Below the pieces are notes generated by a model, which saw nothing but the letters and a program-made list of their open reading frames with translations, was not told the DNA's origin and made no database searches. A stretch of DNA of 64,000 bases, taken from contig JALJCS010000051.1 of the NCBI GenBank assembly GCA_023055355.1, forward strand, positions 1,054,001 through 1,118,000, given 5' to 3'. The position numbers and the translations under genes were made by a program. Positions 1 through 11,119 of the stretch are shown here, piece by piece; position 1 is the stretch's first letter; the number at the start of each line of letters is the position of its first letter. Origin of the DNA: Agelaius tricolor. Lineage: Eukaryota > Chordata > Aves > Passeriformes > Icteridae.

Positions 1-152
1 TTGGTTTCTCATGGGCACCCTCCTCTGCCAGCCTTTTCCAGTCTGCTTGGCTGTCCCGCAGTGACAAGGCCCTCTGGCCATGACCATGTTTTGCAGGACA
101 CCCCGGGCACAGAGCACAAATGTCAGAGGCCGTGGGGAGAAGGGGCTCTCAC

Positions 153-290
153 CTGGCCAGCAGAGCCACGGCAAAGTGGTGGGTGTCAAGAGAGAGCAGC
201 GTGTCCCAGCCACACCTGCGTTCCATTGCTACCACCACATCCTCACAGCGGAGAAGGCAGAGCAGGGACTTCAGGGTGCGCACTGCAAAC
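153..290 (-). CDS. MROH-like gene, internal exon (leftmost seen)
   Basis: This 138 bp exon encodes 46 residues beginning RFAVRTLKSLLCLLRCEDVV, a helical HEAT-like stretch. Minus-strand boundaries are CACAG before base 290 and a GTGAG donor just below base 153. The Leu/Val/Arg-rich helix pairs resemble maestro heat-like repeat-containing (MROH) proteins, a family expanded in songbirds with poorly known function. It is the most 3' exon visible. The gene continues left of the window, so the C-terminus is missing. Family assignment is from recognition, not a search. Confidence 0.6.
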
Positions 291-379
291 CTGTGTGCAC
301 AGCAAAGGCCAGGTGACGCTGGCAGCACTGGCTCCTTGGCAGGCCACGTGGCAGGGACAGGAGGAGTGGGATGGAGCAC

Positions 380-567
380 CTGTTGGGGCTGGTGGCAAGG
401 CCGTGCTCTTGCTGGCATCGCTTCCAGAAGGCATCGACCTCCTCTGGCATCTCCAAGCTGCTGGAGAACACTTGGAAGAGCAGATGCACAAATAGGCGGG
501 GGAAATACACCTTCAATATCCGTGGCAGACAGGGCACCTGCAGGATCTTCCACATCACCACGGTTGC
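380..567 (-). CDS. MROH-like gene, internal exon
   Basis: This 188 bp exon follows a polypyrimidine-CTTGCAG acceptor and ends CAACAG before a GTGCTC donor. It encodes a HEAT-like segment (ATVVMWKILQVPCLPRILKV, then PRLFVHLLFQVFSSSLEMPE, then a WKRCQQEHGL end). The phrase Pro-Arg-Leu-Phe-Val-His-Leu-Leu-Phe-Gln-Val is typical of avian MROH proteins as I know them. It lies 90 bp from the next exon (153-290) and is open throughout. Confidence 0.65.
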
Positions 568-816
568 CTGCAAGGGACAAAGGCCCCCGAGACAGCGCTC
601 AGTGCCCAGGCGTCCGTGTGGCAGGGCCTGAGCGTGGCAGGGAGAGGCCCACAGAGACCTTGGCAGGGGGAGCACGGGGCCTGCTGGGCCTGAAGCTGCC
701 CCTGGGCCAGGTTTCAGGCCAGCGCCTGAGGCAGGCAGATGCAGTGGGGGAAGGAGGATGGAGAGCTGCTGGAGAGGCGGCCTTGGGGCCAGCAAAGGCC
801 ACTTGCAGAAACTCAC

Positions 817-964
817 AGCCAGGTTAAAGACAGCCGTTTGGTCCCCATCAGAGGTGCACGTGCTGTGCACTGGCCAGCTCCCCAGCACATCCAGGAGGAT
901 CAGCTGTGCCAGCTCGGCAGTCCTGGCTGAGCCCATGATGGTCTTCCACATGGCCATGGCAGCT
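817..964 (-). CDS. MROH-like gene, internal exon
   Basis: This 148 bp minus-strand exon has a CCCCCAG acceptor and a consensus GTGAGT donor (plus-strand ACTCAC at 811-816). It encodes MAMWKTIMGSARTAELAQLI, then LLDVLGSWPVHSTCTSDGDQ and TAVFNLA. The Trp-Lys-Thr-Ile-Met-Gly plus Leu-Leu-Asp-Val-Leu pattern is the clearest MROH signature here. In-frame Met codons sit inside the exon, but the acceptor and upstream exons show it is internal rather than a start. Confidence 0.7.
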
Positions 965-1271
965 CTGGGGGGTCAGAGCTCTGTCTCAGGGGGGTCTCAG
1001 CCACAGCAGCGTGGGGAGCTGAGCTGGCTGCCAGCTCTGCCTCTGCCCACTGGCCCTGGCCAGCAGCAGCCAGGCAGCCCAGGCCTGTGGGGACAGAGCC
1101 CTGAGGGGCAGGGAGGGAGCATGGCAGCAGGCTCAGGGGCTGACGTGCCAGGGCTGGGAAAGGCAGCAGCCAGAGGGCCCTGGAAGTCTCTGTTGCTCAG
1201 ACACCTGCGGCAGGCTGTACAGGCTGATGGGCTGGGGAGGCCTGAGCCCTCTGGGCAGGTGGGCCCCATAC

Positions 1272-1420
1272 CTGTCACAGGACGGGGCCACACGCAGCAG
1301 CGTCAGGACTGCGTCATCTGGCTGTGCTTCTGTGAGATCCAGCAGGGCCTCGTCCAGCCTGGCTTCAGCACAATCATTGGCCACGAGCCACTGGTGGATG
1401 AACCTCACCATGGCGGGCAC
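1272..1420 (-). CDS. MROH-like gene, internal exon
   Basis: This 149 bp exon has a TTCTCCAG acceptor and a GACAG/GTATG donor. It encodes VPAMVRFIHQWLVANDCAEA, then RLDEALLDLTEAQPDDAVLT and LLRVAPSCDR. The alternating hydrophobic helices with LDEALLDLT and DDAVLTLLRVAP are characteristic of MROH HEAT repeats. It is open and flanked by usable splice sites, with no frameshift seen. Confidence 0.7.
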
Positions 1421-1605
1421 CTGGAGAAGGCACAGGGAGACTTGAGAAGCTGCCAGGGGGAGCAATGTTCCCAGCTTGCCCAGAGAAGTGCTTCCCTTCC
1501 CAGCACACTGCCATGTGGCCTCAAAGGCTCACAGCAACCAGCATGCGTGGCTTGGGAGGCTGAGCAATTCCTGGGAGGATCAAACCCTGCCCACAGGCTG
1601 CTTAC

Positions 1606-1755
1606 TTGGTTTGGATAGTAAAACCCTTCCTCTACAAGCATACACAGGAGGGCAGCGCTGGGCTTGGTTTTGAAGATGGGCGAGTGTGGTCTGAGCCCAG
1701 TGCCCATGGCGATGGTCTCCTCCTCCTGCATTCTCTTGATGAATTTGCAGATGAA
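1606..1755 (-). CDS. MROH-like gene, internal exon
   Basis: A 150 bp exon (50 codons, phase 0 at both ends) between CTCCTACAG and GTAAG. It encodes FICKFIKRMQEEETIAMGTG, then LRPHSPIFKTKPSAALLCML and VEEGFYYPNQ. It follows in phase from the exon at 1865-2083, which supports a real splice pair. The sequence matches my recollection of the N-terminal part of avian MROH proteins. There is no internal stop. Confidence 0.7.
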
Positions 1756-1864
1756 CTGTAGGAGAAGGGCAGGAAGCCGGGGATGTTGCATGGAGTGCTG
1801 CACACACGGTGCTGGGCTGAGCAGGGACAGCAGGCCCAGCCCAGGTGGGGGTGGCTGCAGGTAC

Positions 1865-2083
1865 CTGCGCTGTGCTGCGGAAGCGGCCACGGCTGGATTC
1901 CTGCTCTTGTGTGCACTCCAGGGCTGCATCTGGCAAAGAGCGAGAGCAGCCAGAGCTGAGGAACTGCGGGAGAGGCCGGAGAACACAGGCCAGCCCTGCG
2001 CTGCCCAGGCAGGGAGAGCCCCGGGATGGCCCAGGGGATGGAGCGCGGCCACTGCAGGGTGTCTGCCCAGGCCCTCTTCCGTC
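1865..2083 (-). CDS. MROH-like gene, probable N-terminal-region exon
   Basis: A 219 bp exon candidate between a GGACAG acceptor and a GCGCAG/GTACC donor, phase 0 at both ends. The preferred frame reads Gly/Pro/Ser-rich low-complexity sequence ending PDAALECTQEQESSRGRFRS. All three minus frames are open because the DNA is GC-rich, so the frame is chosen by its phase match to the next exon. The duplicated exon upstream (2213-2345) ends in phase 1, which does not fit this frame. Either a different donor is used or the gene is damaged. Confidence 0.45.
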
Positions 2084-2115
2084 CTGTCCATGGGCATTTC
2101 CCCAGGGGATAGGAT

Positions 2116-2160
2116 GGCATGGCATGGCATGGCATGGCATGGCATGGCATGGCATGGCAT
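2116..2160. repeat. (GGCAT)9 pentanucleotide microsatellite
   Basis: Nine perfect tandem GGCAT units inside an intron of the MROH-like gene. It sits at the same position in its duplication unit as the (GGGAT) tract at 2387-2426. Confidence 0.97.
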
Positions 2161-2212
2161 GGGGTCAAGCTGGCTGCAGATGCCAACCCTGTGGACCAGC
2201 TCTGCCACTCAC

Positions 2213-2345
2213 CCTCCTGCGGTGGCTGGAACGGCACCACCTCCTCAGTCTCCTGTGCTGGGGCAGCTGCAGGGCCTTCTTCCTCCTCCTCCACCCAGGC
2301 CAGCTTGGGCACTCTTGGGGGTCTCTGCTCCATGTGTTCTTCATC
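2213..2345 (-). CDS. MROH-like gene, acidic exon, copy 2 of a tandem pair
   Basis: This minus-strand exon encodes PKLAWVEEEEEGPAAAPAQE then TEEVVPFQPPQEG and ends at a GTGAGT donor (plus ACTCAC 2207-2212). It is a near copy of the exon at 2483-2620, including the intron side of the donor. The 5' boundary is approximate, because acceptors are possible near 2335-2365. The acidic Glu run followed by Ala/Pro is low complexity, so the family link rests mainly on its neighbours. Confidence 0.5.
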
Positions 2346-2386
2346 TCTGTTCCATTCTGTACATGGGAACATGCCCAGGATATTAT

Positions 2387-2426
2387 GGGATGGGATGGGA
2401 TGGGATGGGATGGGATGGGATGGGAT
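2387..2426. repeat. (GGGAT)8 pentanucleotide microsatellite
   Basis: Eight tandem GGGAT units ending in a GCGAT variant. It differs from the GGCAT tract at 2116-2160 by one base per unit and holds the equivalent place in the upstream copy of the duplicated exon-intron block. Confidence 0.97.
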
Positions 2427-2482
2427 GCGATGTTGCCAAGCTGGTGCAGGCACCAACCCTGCGGCCCAGCTCTGCCACTCAC

Positions 2483-2620
2483 CTTCCTGCAGCAGCTCAA
2501 ACGGCACCACCTCTTCGGTCTCCTGTGCTGGGGCAGCTCCAGGGCCTTCTTCCTCCTCTTTCACCCAGGCCAGCTTGGGCATTCTCGGGGCATTCTCAGA
2601 GATGCTCTGAGTCAGCAAGT
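2483..2620 (-). CDS. MROH-like gene, acidic exon, copy 1 of a tandem pair
   Basis: Minus-strand segment encoding MPKLAWVKEEEEGPGAAPAQ then ETEEVVPFELLQEG before a GTGAGT donor (plus 2477-2482). A CTGACTCAG acceptor near 2607 is plausible. An ATG at 2616-2618 opens the frame, so this could be the first coding exon, but the acceptor argues for an internal exon. It duplicates 2213-2345 over exon plus flanking intron. Confidence 0.45.
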
Positions 2621-2629
2621 CCTGCAGTG

Positions 2630-4100
2630 ATGCCTGGAAGGCACCTTCAAGAGAGAAGCCTCAGGGAGGCTTCAGGACAGCAAGTCCTGCACTCTAGTCT
2701 CGAGGGCTCCGGCCACCAGGACAGGAGATTCCTGTCAAGGATTGTGGTCTGGCCTCGAGGTCACCTGCAGGAATAACGCCTCGGAAAGGCTCCGGGTGGG
2801 ACAGGAACGAGGGCACTGTGCGGGGGCTCCTCACGGCACCGCTCTGTCCCGTTCTGCCCCGTTGCCTGTTCCCAGCAGCCGGGCAGGCTTCTATTTCCCA
2901 CGTGTCACAAAGGGCCCTTGGACACCCGTTCTATGCCACAGTGACCGTGCTGCACCGTGTCACAAAGGGCCCCTGCACACCCTGCCCCCTGCCCTGGGGT
3001 CGCCCCCAGCCCAACCAAAGTGGCCCAGGCTGGAAGGAATGCCTGGCCCCAGGTGCCTAAGTCAGCCCCACAGGATCTTTAGGAAGGGCTCAGAGCATCA
3101 GCAAACGCTGCCCTGCTCTGCGGGCTCAGGGCAGCAGAAGGAGCCCCAGGGCTGCCGACGCAGCCGCGCTGGGAAGGGCACGGGGCCTTCCAGGGAAGCT
3201 GGCACGGCCTCCTTGGGACACCTCCCGGCCGGTGGCCATCCTAAACCCACGGGTGTGACACAGACAAGGAATGTGTGGGCCAGGGCACGAATGCTGCTCT
3301 GAGCCCTGGGGCCCGGGCAGCGCTGACAGCAGCAGCTGTGGCAGAGTCCCTGCCCAAGCAGAGCTGCCACCCCCGAGCCCTGGCAGCGCTGGTGCCCGTC
3401 TCCTGCCCCAGAGACCTGTGCCCCCGGGGGGCTGCTGTGCCACAGGGAGCCAAAGCCCACGTGCATTGGGGGCTGATGGCAGCAGCACCTGCAGCAACTG
3501 CTGGCAACACTTGGTCTCTGTCAGAAGCTCTTACTCTGTGCTGGAATTATTTTCTCATTGAAGTCATTTCCTGCACCATAAAAACATCTTGGCCATGAAG
3601 ACACAGAAAAATCTGGCATTAAGGAATCCTCACTTCAGGAAAGTTTTACTTCCCATTGCTCAGCTCAAGTCGTTCCAAAATTTGCAAACTTCCCAAATTT
3701 ATTGGGATGGCCTGAGAATGTGACTGGTCTACAAGTTTGTGTCCCATGCTGAAGCAGCAACTCCTTTGCCTTATCCTCCATTGAATGACACTTTACAAAA
3801 CATAACACTACACAGAGCCAAAAAGAAGACCATTCTTTGATTTGCAAATGGATTTTGATGAAGGGATGATAATCTCCTAATTTTCTTAAGGAATAAAAAC
3901 TCTCAAGGAATGAAAGACCACTCAGTGTTACAAGAGTAACCCAAACAAATGAGTAGATGGCAAAAGGGCTGATCCACCCCAGTACAGATATCTAAGTGGC
4001 CAATAAAGTACAGCTCTCCCCTCTTGTTCCCTGCAGGGGAAAGAGGACCATGAATAGAAATAGTCACAGATATTCTTTCTGCCCTCCATAACCAAAGCTG
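2630..4100. other. No gene recognised; GC-rich, then AT-richer DNA
   Basis: The first 900 bp are GC-rich and contain a short imperfect repeat, CGTGTCACAAAGGGCCC, near 2899 and 2957. From about 3560 the composition shifts to AT-rich. Open frames here are short and show no domain. The GC-rich part could hold 5' untranslated or promoter sequence of the minus-strand MROH-like gene, but no TATA box or CpG-dense core is visible. Confidence 0.5.
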
Positions 4101-7100
4101 TGCCAAAGCATAGATGCTGCCTTCAAACTGACTCAAATTCCAGCCCAGACCTCTCACCTTCCAGACAACTCCTTCCCCAACACCCCACCAACACCTACCC
4201 CCCAAAATCCCACACAGAAGCCCTCAACACCTCACCAGGAGCCCCAGCTGTGCCCGTCCCTCTGCAGAGCTTTCCCAGCCTCCAGCAGACGCCCTGGTTC
4301 CCTGCACGTGCCGTGGGCGGGCACTCAGGAGGATCTGCTCCAAGGCCTTCCCCGGTGGCAGCTCAGGCTGCCAGGCCTGTGGTTCCTGGATCACCCTTCC
4401 CAGCGAGCCTTCCTGGGCACGGCTGTTCCATGGGCACCTCTGCGCTCAGCTCGGACTGCTCCACTCAGCCAGGGCTGCTGGGAAAGGATCCAGATCAGCC
4501 TGGCCAGCTCTTTCTCCAGCTCCCTCTTCACTCTTGGGGGAGGTAGAACATCCCACAGGAAAGCAACTGGTGCCACAAGGAGTGGGCAGCATCAGGCAGC
4601 TCTGGGGAGGCGCCTCAGCACTGCTGTATCCTGAGGGAACACTGCTGGCCATGCCCTGTGTGTATCTGCAAAAGCTTCAAATCAGCTGCCTCAGCTCCCA
4701 GGGCCTCTCTTGGCCAGCATCCTGACGTGGATGCAGGGCTGCTGCCAGGCACTGCTGGGACCCAGTGGGACAGGAGCGGCTGTCTCGTGTCCACGGAGCA
4801 GCCCTGACACAGCCAGGGCCATCCCGAAAGCAGACAAACGCTCCCGGGTCAGCAGAGAGGAGCAAGGAGCACTGGGCTGCTCTCAGGGGATCTCAGCTGG
4901 GCTCACTCCACCACACGCCCCCATTTTGAGGCCTGCTGATGCCCAGCTGCCAGAAATGCCCACCTTGTTCTCTCCAAGATGCACAGGGAGAGCCAATGAG
5001 CAGGACACCTTGGGAGGCCTTTTCTGAGGCCAGGGACACACCAAGATCAGCCAAGGCTCTCCACGCTGCCTGGCCCACACATCCCAGCTCTGTGCTGGCC
5101 CTGGGCCACAGCAGCTCCCACCAAGCAGGAGGCAAATGCATTTTGCCAAGAGTTGAAACACAGTAGACTGGAAAGATGTGAAAAGTGTGTGTGCAAAGGC
5201 CTTTTAATTCACAGCTCTCACAGAGAGCTTTGGGGCTCATGGCTGGACAGAGATGCTCCTGCTCACACCTCTGTCCAAAGGAGGGGAACACACCCTGCTG
5301 CAAGTGCTTGGGTTGGTCTCTGCAGGTCCAGGCGGATGCCAAACCTGCTCTTCACAGCCTTCTCCCTTGCCCTGCTCCTCTGCCAAGTGCAAGGGGCCTC
5401 AAGGACTGAAAGGAGCACAGAGAGCCAAAGGGGGACACTCACACCTGCCTCACTGGGAGCTCCCTGGGAAGCACTTTCCTTGAGAAGCAAGCCCCTTTCC
5501 TCCAAAGGTGTTTCTCCAAATGTGTGGCTTTCCTGGGGAACACTAACACACTCTTAAGAAAAGCTGGCAAGGCTGAATGACTCCAGGTCCTTTCAGGACA
5601 GGCACTCCAGCTCTAGCTCGTATTCCCCCAAGTGTGTGTCCAGGTGCAGGTTCAGAGGTGCAGCCCCAGGCCCTCTACAAACACAAGCTGCCCGCTGCCT
5701 CTTCCCCTGCCTCAGCTCCTGCCTGTGCTCACGGCAACAAAACCAGGCTGTTCCCAGCCAGAGCCCAGAGCCCTGTCCCCACAGGATGCTCTTGCCAGCA
5801 CCTTCCAAGACTCTCTGCTGTGCACACAGCGCTTTTCATGCTTGCTCCCAACAGGCTTTGGAACACAGAGCACAACCTGGCTGGCTCTGCCACCAGCACA
5901 GCCCAAACACAGGCGGAGGAAGAAGCAGCAGGGGTTGATTTGCAGCCATGCCCAAGAGAGACTGGAAGGGTGCCCTCCCTCTGCTCTCCCTTGGTTGGCT
6001 TTCTGACTGGCTCTGAGCCTGGGGCTGCCATTCCTCACTTGGGACCAGAACCACAGCCGGGATCCCGGCACTGCCTGACAGCGCTCCGGGCACCGGCACG
6101 GCCGCGTGTCCGAGTCTCGGGCACCGTGCTGCTGCTTCATCTGCCCTTAGGCACACCCAGAGCTCCCTGCTAAGCCCGGATGGTCTCTGCTTCTGCCCTC
6201 TTCCTCATCCTGTGCAGGGATGGAGCAGTGCTGTGCTTTCAGGAAGCTATTCTTGAAAACTTCCAGCATTCCAAGCTCCTTTGCCCTCCATGGATGCTTG
6301 CTGTAGAATACCTCTCAGCTGGGTTCAGAGCATCATCAGGTTTGCTCTTCCAACATCCAGGGGCTCCAGGGTGCTCAGAAAGATCTGTAACTGCACAGTG
6401 TTGTGGAACTGGACCTTCAGCACAGGAACCTTTCCAGCCTGACCTGCCCTCATTCCTCTGTGTCTGTACACAAAACACGGTGTGGAAGAGAATGGCAGCA
6501 GGGGCCTGTGTGTCCCAGGGCCCCGGATTTGCATCGCTCCAGCTCCACAGAGATACAGGTAAAGTGAGGAAGCCAAACTGTTGATTAATGGATGGCGAAG
6601 CAGAGGGATGAGCTGGGAGGGAAGAAAGGGGATGGGCAGGGTCCGAGGGCTGGAGGGAGGGAGCTGTCAACAGGGAGGGAGAAGGCAGGAGCTATGGGAG
6701 CTTCCCACAGGCTCAGTTGTGCCAGTCATCAGCTGTGCCTGGAACTCCAGCTGATCCCCTCTGGTCTCCAGGTGGTCTCACCTTCCAAGGGATCTGGAGG
6801 TCTTAAAGAGACACCGGTTCTTCTGAGCCAGCAGATGAAAGTTCTGCAGCTCTTGCCTCAAACATCACCTGAAGAAATGTGCTTATGCAGGAGGGGCTGT
6901 TGTCTTCACTCAGGGCTCGAAGGGCTGGAAGAGAGAGGAACAGAGCCACGGTCAGAACCTGGATGTGCAGGAATCCAAGGAGACCTTCCTGCCAGAGCCA
7001 TCCCACCCAGCTCTTGCCATGGCCGCAAGAGAGGAGAGGCCAAGGGGATCAGCTGCAAAGTGCTGGCCATGAATCCCCCTGCCCGCATCCCTGAAATCTC

Positions 7101-7400
7101 TGTGTGCTCTGCCCACGCCACCCCTGGTCCACACAGGGAGCAAAGCCCACCGCAGCCGGGGCAGGGATTGCAGCTCCTGCCCAGGCATTGCAGCTCCCCC
7201 AGCCAGCCCCCGCTGACAGCCCACTGCCCTCATCACCCTCACGGAGGGCCTGGAGCTCTTCCTTCTGCCCCATCAGGAGCACCCAGACAATCCCTGGGAA
7301 CACAGGCTAACCAAACTAAGGCTGCCCTGGCTGTTATCCAGTTTGCTTTATGGCTTAATGAGGTGAGGAATTAATGGATCTTTAACTTCCTCTGGAAGGC
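4100..7400. other. No gene recognised in this stretch
   Basis: Moderately GC-rich intergenic or intronic DNA with many overlapping short open frames on both strands. None shows a domain, a repeated family motif, or a convincing splice-bounded exon that I can name. I saw no tRNA-like or satellite structure. Old, unrecognisable retroelement sequence could be included. Confidence 0.4.
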
Positions 7401-7406
7401 AGGCAC

Positions 7407-8880
7407 ATGGATTCAGACTATCACACACTAAGTGTATGGTTTTGGGGTTACTTTAATAATGGTTCTTACTGTGAGGAAATGACACGGGGGCAAATTTTTT
7501 CCCAGCCCTTCACCCAGCTCTTTGGGTCTGCCCCACCAGTTTTCAAAGGGTTCAGATCCACTCTAAATGCTAATGATATCATACAGTGGCTGGTGTTGCT
7601 GATAGGCCTGTTACATTTAGCATTCAGAGATAAGGGAAGATTAACCTGGATAACCACACTGACACCTACCCCAGAGACAAGGGATGCTGCTGCCCCAGAG
7701 CCTGACCCTGCCCCACGGCCCACCTCAGAAATGAACCACCCAGGCTGGATGAGGGTTCTAATGAAAGAGATGGGCCAGGTGCTGAAGGAGTACATTCCCA
7801 CAGCTGGATAAAAGCCATCCCCCTGCCTCAAAGACGGAGAGGCTGATGGTGCAGCAGTGGAACCCACAGATGTTACAACTGTCCAGGTTCCAGCTGAACC
7901 GCAAAGGCAGTCACAGCCAGCAGCAGTGCCCTGGTGGAAACAAGGAGATCTAGGATGAAATCAGAGCACCCAGATGAGGATATGAAAGGAGAGCCTTCCC
8001 AACACCCAGGAGAGGCAACAGTTGAGGTCATCACCGAGTCCCTGACGTACGAAAGTCTCCGTAATCTGCACAAAGACATTGTATGACAGGGATGTGAGGC
8101 TTACACAACCTGGCTACTTTGGGTCTGGGACCTTATGGGTACAGGTGTCCAGCTGGATGGTGGTGAGGCAAGGAGTTTGGGACACTTGACTCAGGACTCA
8201 GGTATGAATCTGATTTTTGTAAGGGAGCCAAGGTCCCTTTCCCTCTGGGAGTGGCTTTTAATGAGTGTCAGAGAGAGGTTTGTCCACAGGAGAGAATGCA
8301 GGACCAGCACCATAGAATGCACTGGAAGATTCTTGAGGAAGGGATCCAAGAGCTGAGAGAAGTGGCAGTATTGGAGGTACTCTTTGGGAGGGATGGACAG
8401 CATGATAATGACCCCAACAAGGTCAGGTGCACAGGGCAAATGTTGTGGAGTCTGGCAAATCTGGGGCCAGCTCAATACACCACCTTTATTGCAATGATTA
8501 TTGCCAATAACAAATGAGATTCAGTGGGTTCTGTTGCCAACAAGCTTAGAAATTATGAGAGTGTGATCAACGGCCCAATGCAGGCTCATGTCTCTGCCGT
8601 GGTCCAAGAACTCAGAGAGGAGATGAGGGAGATGAGGGAGGAGGTGAGGAGGAACAGTTCCCACATTGCACCAGTGTGAGTCACAGGCCCCAGAGTCAGA
8701 GCCCAACGTCCTCCAGCTACAGAGAGAGGGTACAGCCCACGGGCTGACCTGTGGTTCTTTCTGCGTGACCATGGGGGAGACATGGGAAGGTGGGATGTGA
8801 AACCCACTTCTGTCCTGGCAGCATGGATGCATCAGCTCAAGGAGGGAAACACTAATCGAGGGAACTCAGTAAAGTGAAGG
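7407..8880 (+). pseudogene. ERV-L gag remnants (endogenous retrovirus, broken)
   Basis: Two open pieces (7407-7811 and 8251-8517) and their flanks read as a decayed gag. There is a short hydrophobic segment around 7580-7620, a Pro-rich stretch, and later a heptad-like acidic/basic coiled segment (ELREEMREMREEVRRN near 8605). Stops and frameshifts separate the parts. Assignment to ERV-L (class III, env-less) rests on the pol directly downstream. No 5' LTR was found upstream of 7407, so the left end is truncated or too diverged to see. Confidence 0.6.
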
Positions 8881-8952
8881 TAGCCCCAACGTTCCATGAC
8901 TGAGCTGCTGGGTATGATCCGTCAGTTCCCCTTGAAGGAACCTTGACCGTGT

Positions 8953-9480
8953 ATGCCCAGGAAAGAAATAATAACCAGGGCTAGGCGGGGTCCTGCCTCT
9001 AACCAGGAAGAGATATGGGAAAACCGGATTTTCTGGACAGTGTGGATCCGATGGCCTGGGGCATCAGAGCCACAAAAATACGATGCCTTAGTTGATACTG
9101 GTGCGCAGTGTACCCTGATACCATTGGGACATGTGGGGGCAGAACCTGTTTCCATTGCTGGGGTGACGCGGGGATCACAGCAATTGACCCTGTTGGGAGC
9201 CCAGGTGAGCCTGACTGGGAAGGAGTGGCAGAAACATCCTATTGTGACTGGCCCAGAGGGCCCGTGTATTCTGGGCATAGATTTCCTCCAGAATGGCTGT
9301 TACAAAGACCCAAAGGGACTCAGATGGGCATTTGGCATAGCTGCTGTAGAGGCAGAGGACATTAAGCAGTTGAACACTTTGCCTGGACTATCAGAAAACC
9401 CATCTGCAGTAGCTCTCCTGAAGGTGGAAGAGCAACGAGTGCCGATTGCCACCTCGACAGTGCACCGCCGGCAATATTGA
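8953..9480 (+). pseudogene. ERV-L protease region (endogenous, defective provirus)
   Basis: The 175-codon open frame contains an aspartic protease active-site triad Asp-Thr-Gly-Ala (residues 48-51, bases 9094-9105) and a later ILGIDFLQ motif, as in retroviral proteases that cleave Gag-Pol. It ends in TGA immediately before the RT region. It is the longest uninterrupted piece of the element, but the provirus as a whole is broken. Downstream pol is in other frames. Confidence 0.8.
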
Positions 9481-9495
9481 ACAAATTGAGATGCC

Positions 9496-11060
9496 GTGAT
9501 CCTCATCCACAAAATGATCCGTGAGCTGGCGAGCCAAGGGGTGGTCAGCAAAACCCACTCACCCTTCAACAGCCCCATCTGGCCTGTGTGCAAGTCTGAC
9601 AGAGAATGGAGATTGACTGTGGACTATCATGGCTTGAATGAAGTGACTCCACCGCTGAGCGCTGCTGTGCCGGACATGCTGGAACTCCAGTATGAGCTGG
9701 AGTCCAAGGCAGCAAAGTGCTTTGCCACTATAGACATTGCTAACGTGTTTGTCTCCATTCCTCTGGCAGCAGAATGCTGGCCTCAGTTTGCTTTCACCTG
9801 GAGGGCTGTGCAGTACACCTGGAACTGACTGCCCCAGGGGTGGAAGCACAGCCCCACCATCTGCCATGGACTGATCCAGAGTGCACTGGAAAAGGGTGAG
9901 GATCCAGAGCACTTGCAGTACATTGATGACATCATTGTGTGGTGGAACACGGCAATGGAAGTGTTTGAGAAAGGAGAGAGGATCATCAGGATTCTGCTAT
10001 CAAGAAGAGAAAAGTCAAGGGACCTGCTCAACAGATCCAGTTCCTGGGTGTGAAGTGGCAAGATGGACGGCATCAGATTCCCACTGAGGTCATCAACAAA
10101 ATCACCGCGATGTCTCCACCAACTAACAAGAAGGAAACACAAGCTTTCCTAGGCCCTATAGGTTTTTGTAGGATGAACATTCCTGAGCACAGCAAGATCG
10201 TGAGCCCTCTCTACCTGGTCACCCGCAAGAAGAACACTTTCCACTGGAGCCCTGAGCAGCAACAAGCCTTTGCCCAGATTAAGCAGGAGATTGCTCATGT
10301 GGTTGCTCTTGGCCCAGTCAGGACAGGACCAGAGGTGAAGAACAAGCTCTACTCTGCAGCCAGGAACCATGGCTTGTCCTGGAGCCTTTGGCAGAAGGTG
10401 CCTGGGGAGACTCAAGGCTGACCACTGGGATTTTGGAGTGGAAGCTACAGAGGGTCTGAAGCCAACTACACTCCCACAGAGAAGGAAATCTTGGCTGCCT
10501 ATGAAGGAGTTCAAGCCGCCTCAGAGGTGATTGGCACTGAAGCGCAACTCCTCCTGGCACCCCGACTACCAGTACTGGGGTGGATGTTTAAAGGCAAGGT
10601 TCCCTCTATGCACCACACCACTGATGCTACATGGAGTAAATGGATTGCTCTTATCACACAGCGTGCCCGTATTGGAAACCTGAATTGCCCTGGGATTCTG
10701 GAGATAATTACAAACTGGCCAGAAGGTGAGAACTTTGGTCTGACTGATGAAGAGGCACAAGAACCAGTAACACATGCTGAAGAAGCTCCTCCATATAACC
10801 AACTGCCCCCAGAGGAAACACGCTATGCTCTTTTCACTGACGGTTCCTGTCGCATCGTAGGGATGAACGGGAAGTGGAAAGCAGCCGGATGGAGCCCCAC
10901 AGGACAGGTCACAGAGGCCACTGAAGGTGAAGGTGGATCAAGTCAACTTGCAGAACCCAAAGCTGTTCGGCTGGCCCTGGACATTGCAGAAAGAGAGAAA
11001 TGGCCAAAGCTCTACCTCTACACTGATTCATTGATGGTAGCCAATGCTCTGTGGGGATGG
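9496..11060 (+). pseudogene. ERV-L reverse transcriptase and RNase H (broken)
   Basis: RT blocks are seen in order: a WRLTVDYHGLNE-type segment near 9607, an ATIDIAN segment near 9726, and the catalytic YIDD box at 9919-9930. A TGA at about 9826 and frame changes after 9940 interrupt the enzyme. RNase H follows, with TDGSC near 10840 and a YTDSL segment near 11020, and a stop at about 11070. The order PR-RT-RH-IN without env is that of ERV-L. Intact polymerase activity is not expected. Confidence 0.8.
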
Positions 11061-11119
11061 CTGGAGAGGTAGAAAGAGGCCAACTGGCAGTGTAGAGGAA
11101 AACCAATTTGGGCTGCTGA

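Larger units (their letters stand above)
2165..2620. repeat. Tandem duplication of one exon plus intron, unit ~275 bp
   Basis: The block 2165-2345 realigns to 2440-2620 with only scattered substitutions. It covers an intron end, the GTGAGT donor and the acidic exon. The units are separated by the pentanucleotide tracts. This is a local duplication inside the MROH-like gene. Confidence 0.85.

Noticed and set aside
1664..2776. Long plus-strand open frame of 370 codons
   Set aside because: It is antisense to splice-bounded MROH-like exons, includes the pentanucleotide tracts as Met/Trp/His/Gly repeats, and owes its length to GC-rich, stop-poor DNA.
4391..4652. Minus-strand helix-like frame suggesting another MROH exon
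   Set aside because: No convincing splice boundaries and only a vague resemblance. Left unannotated.
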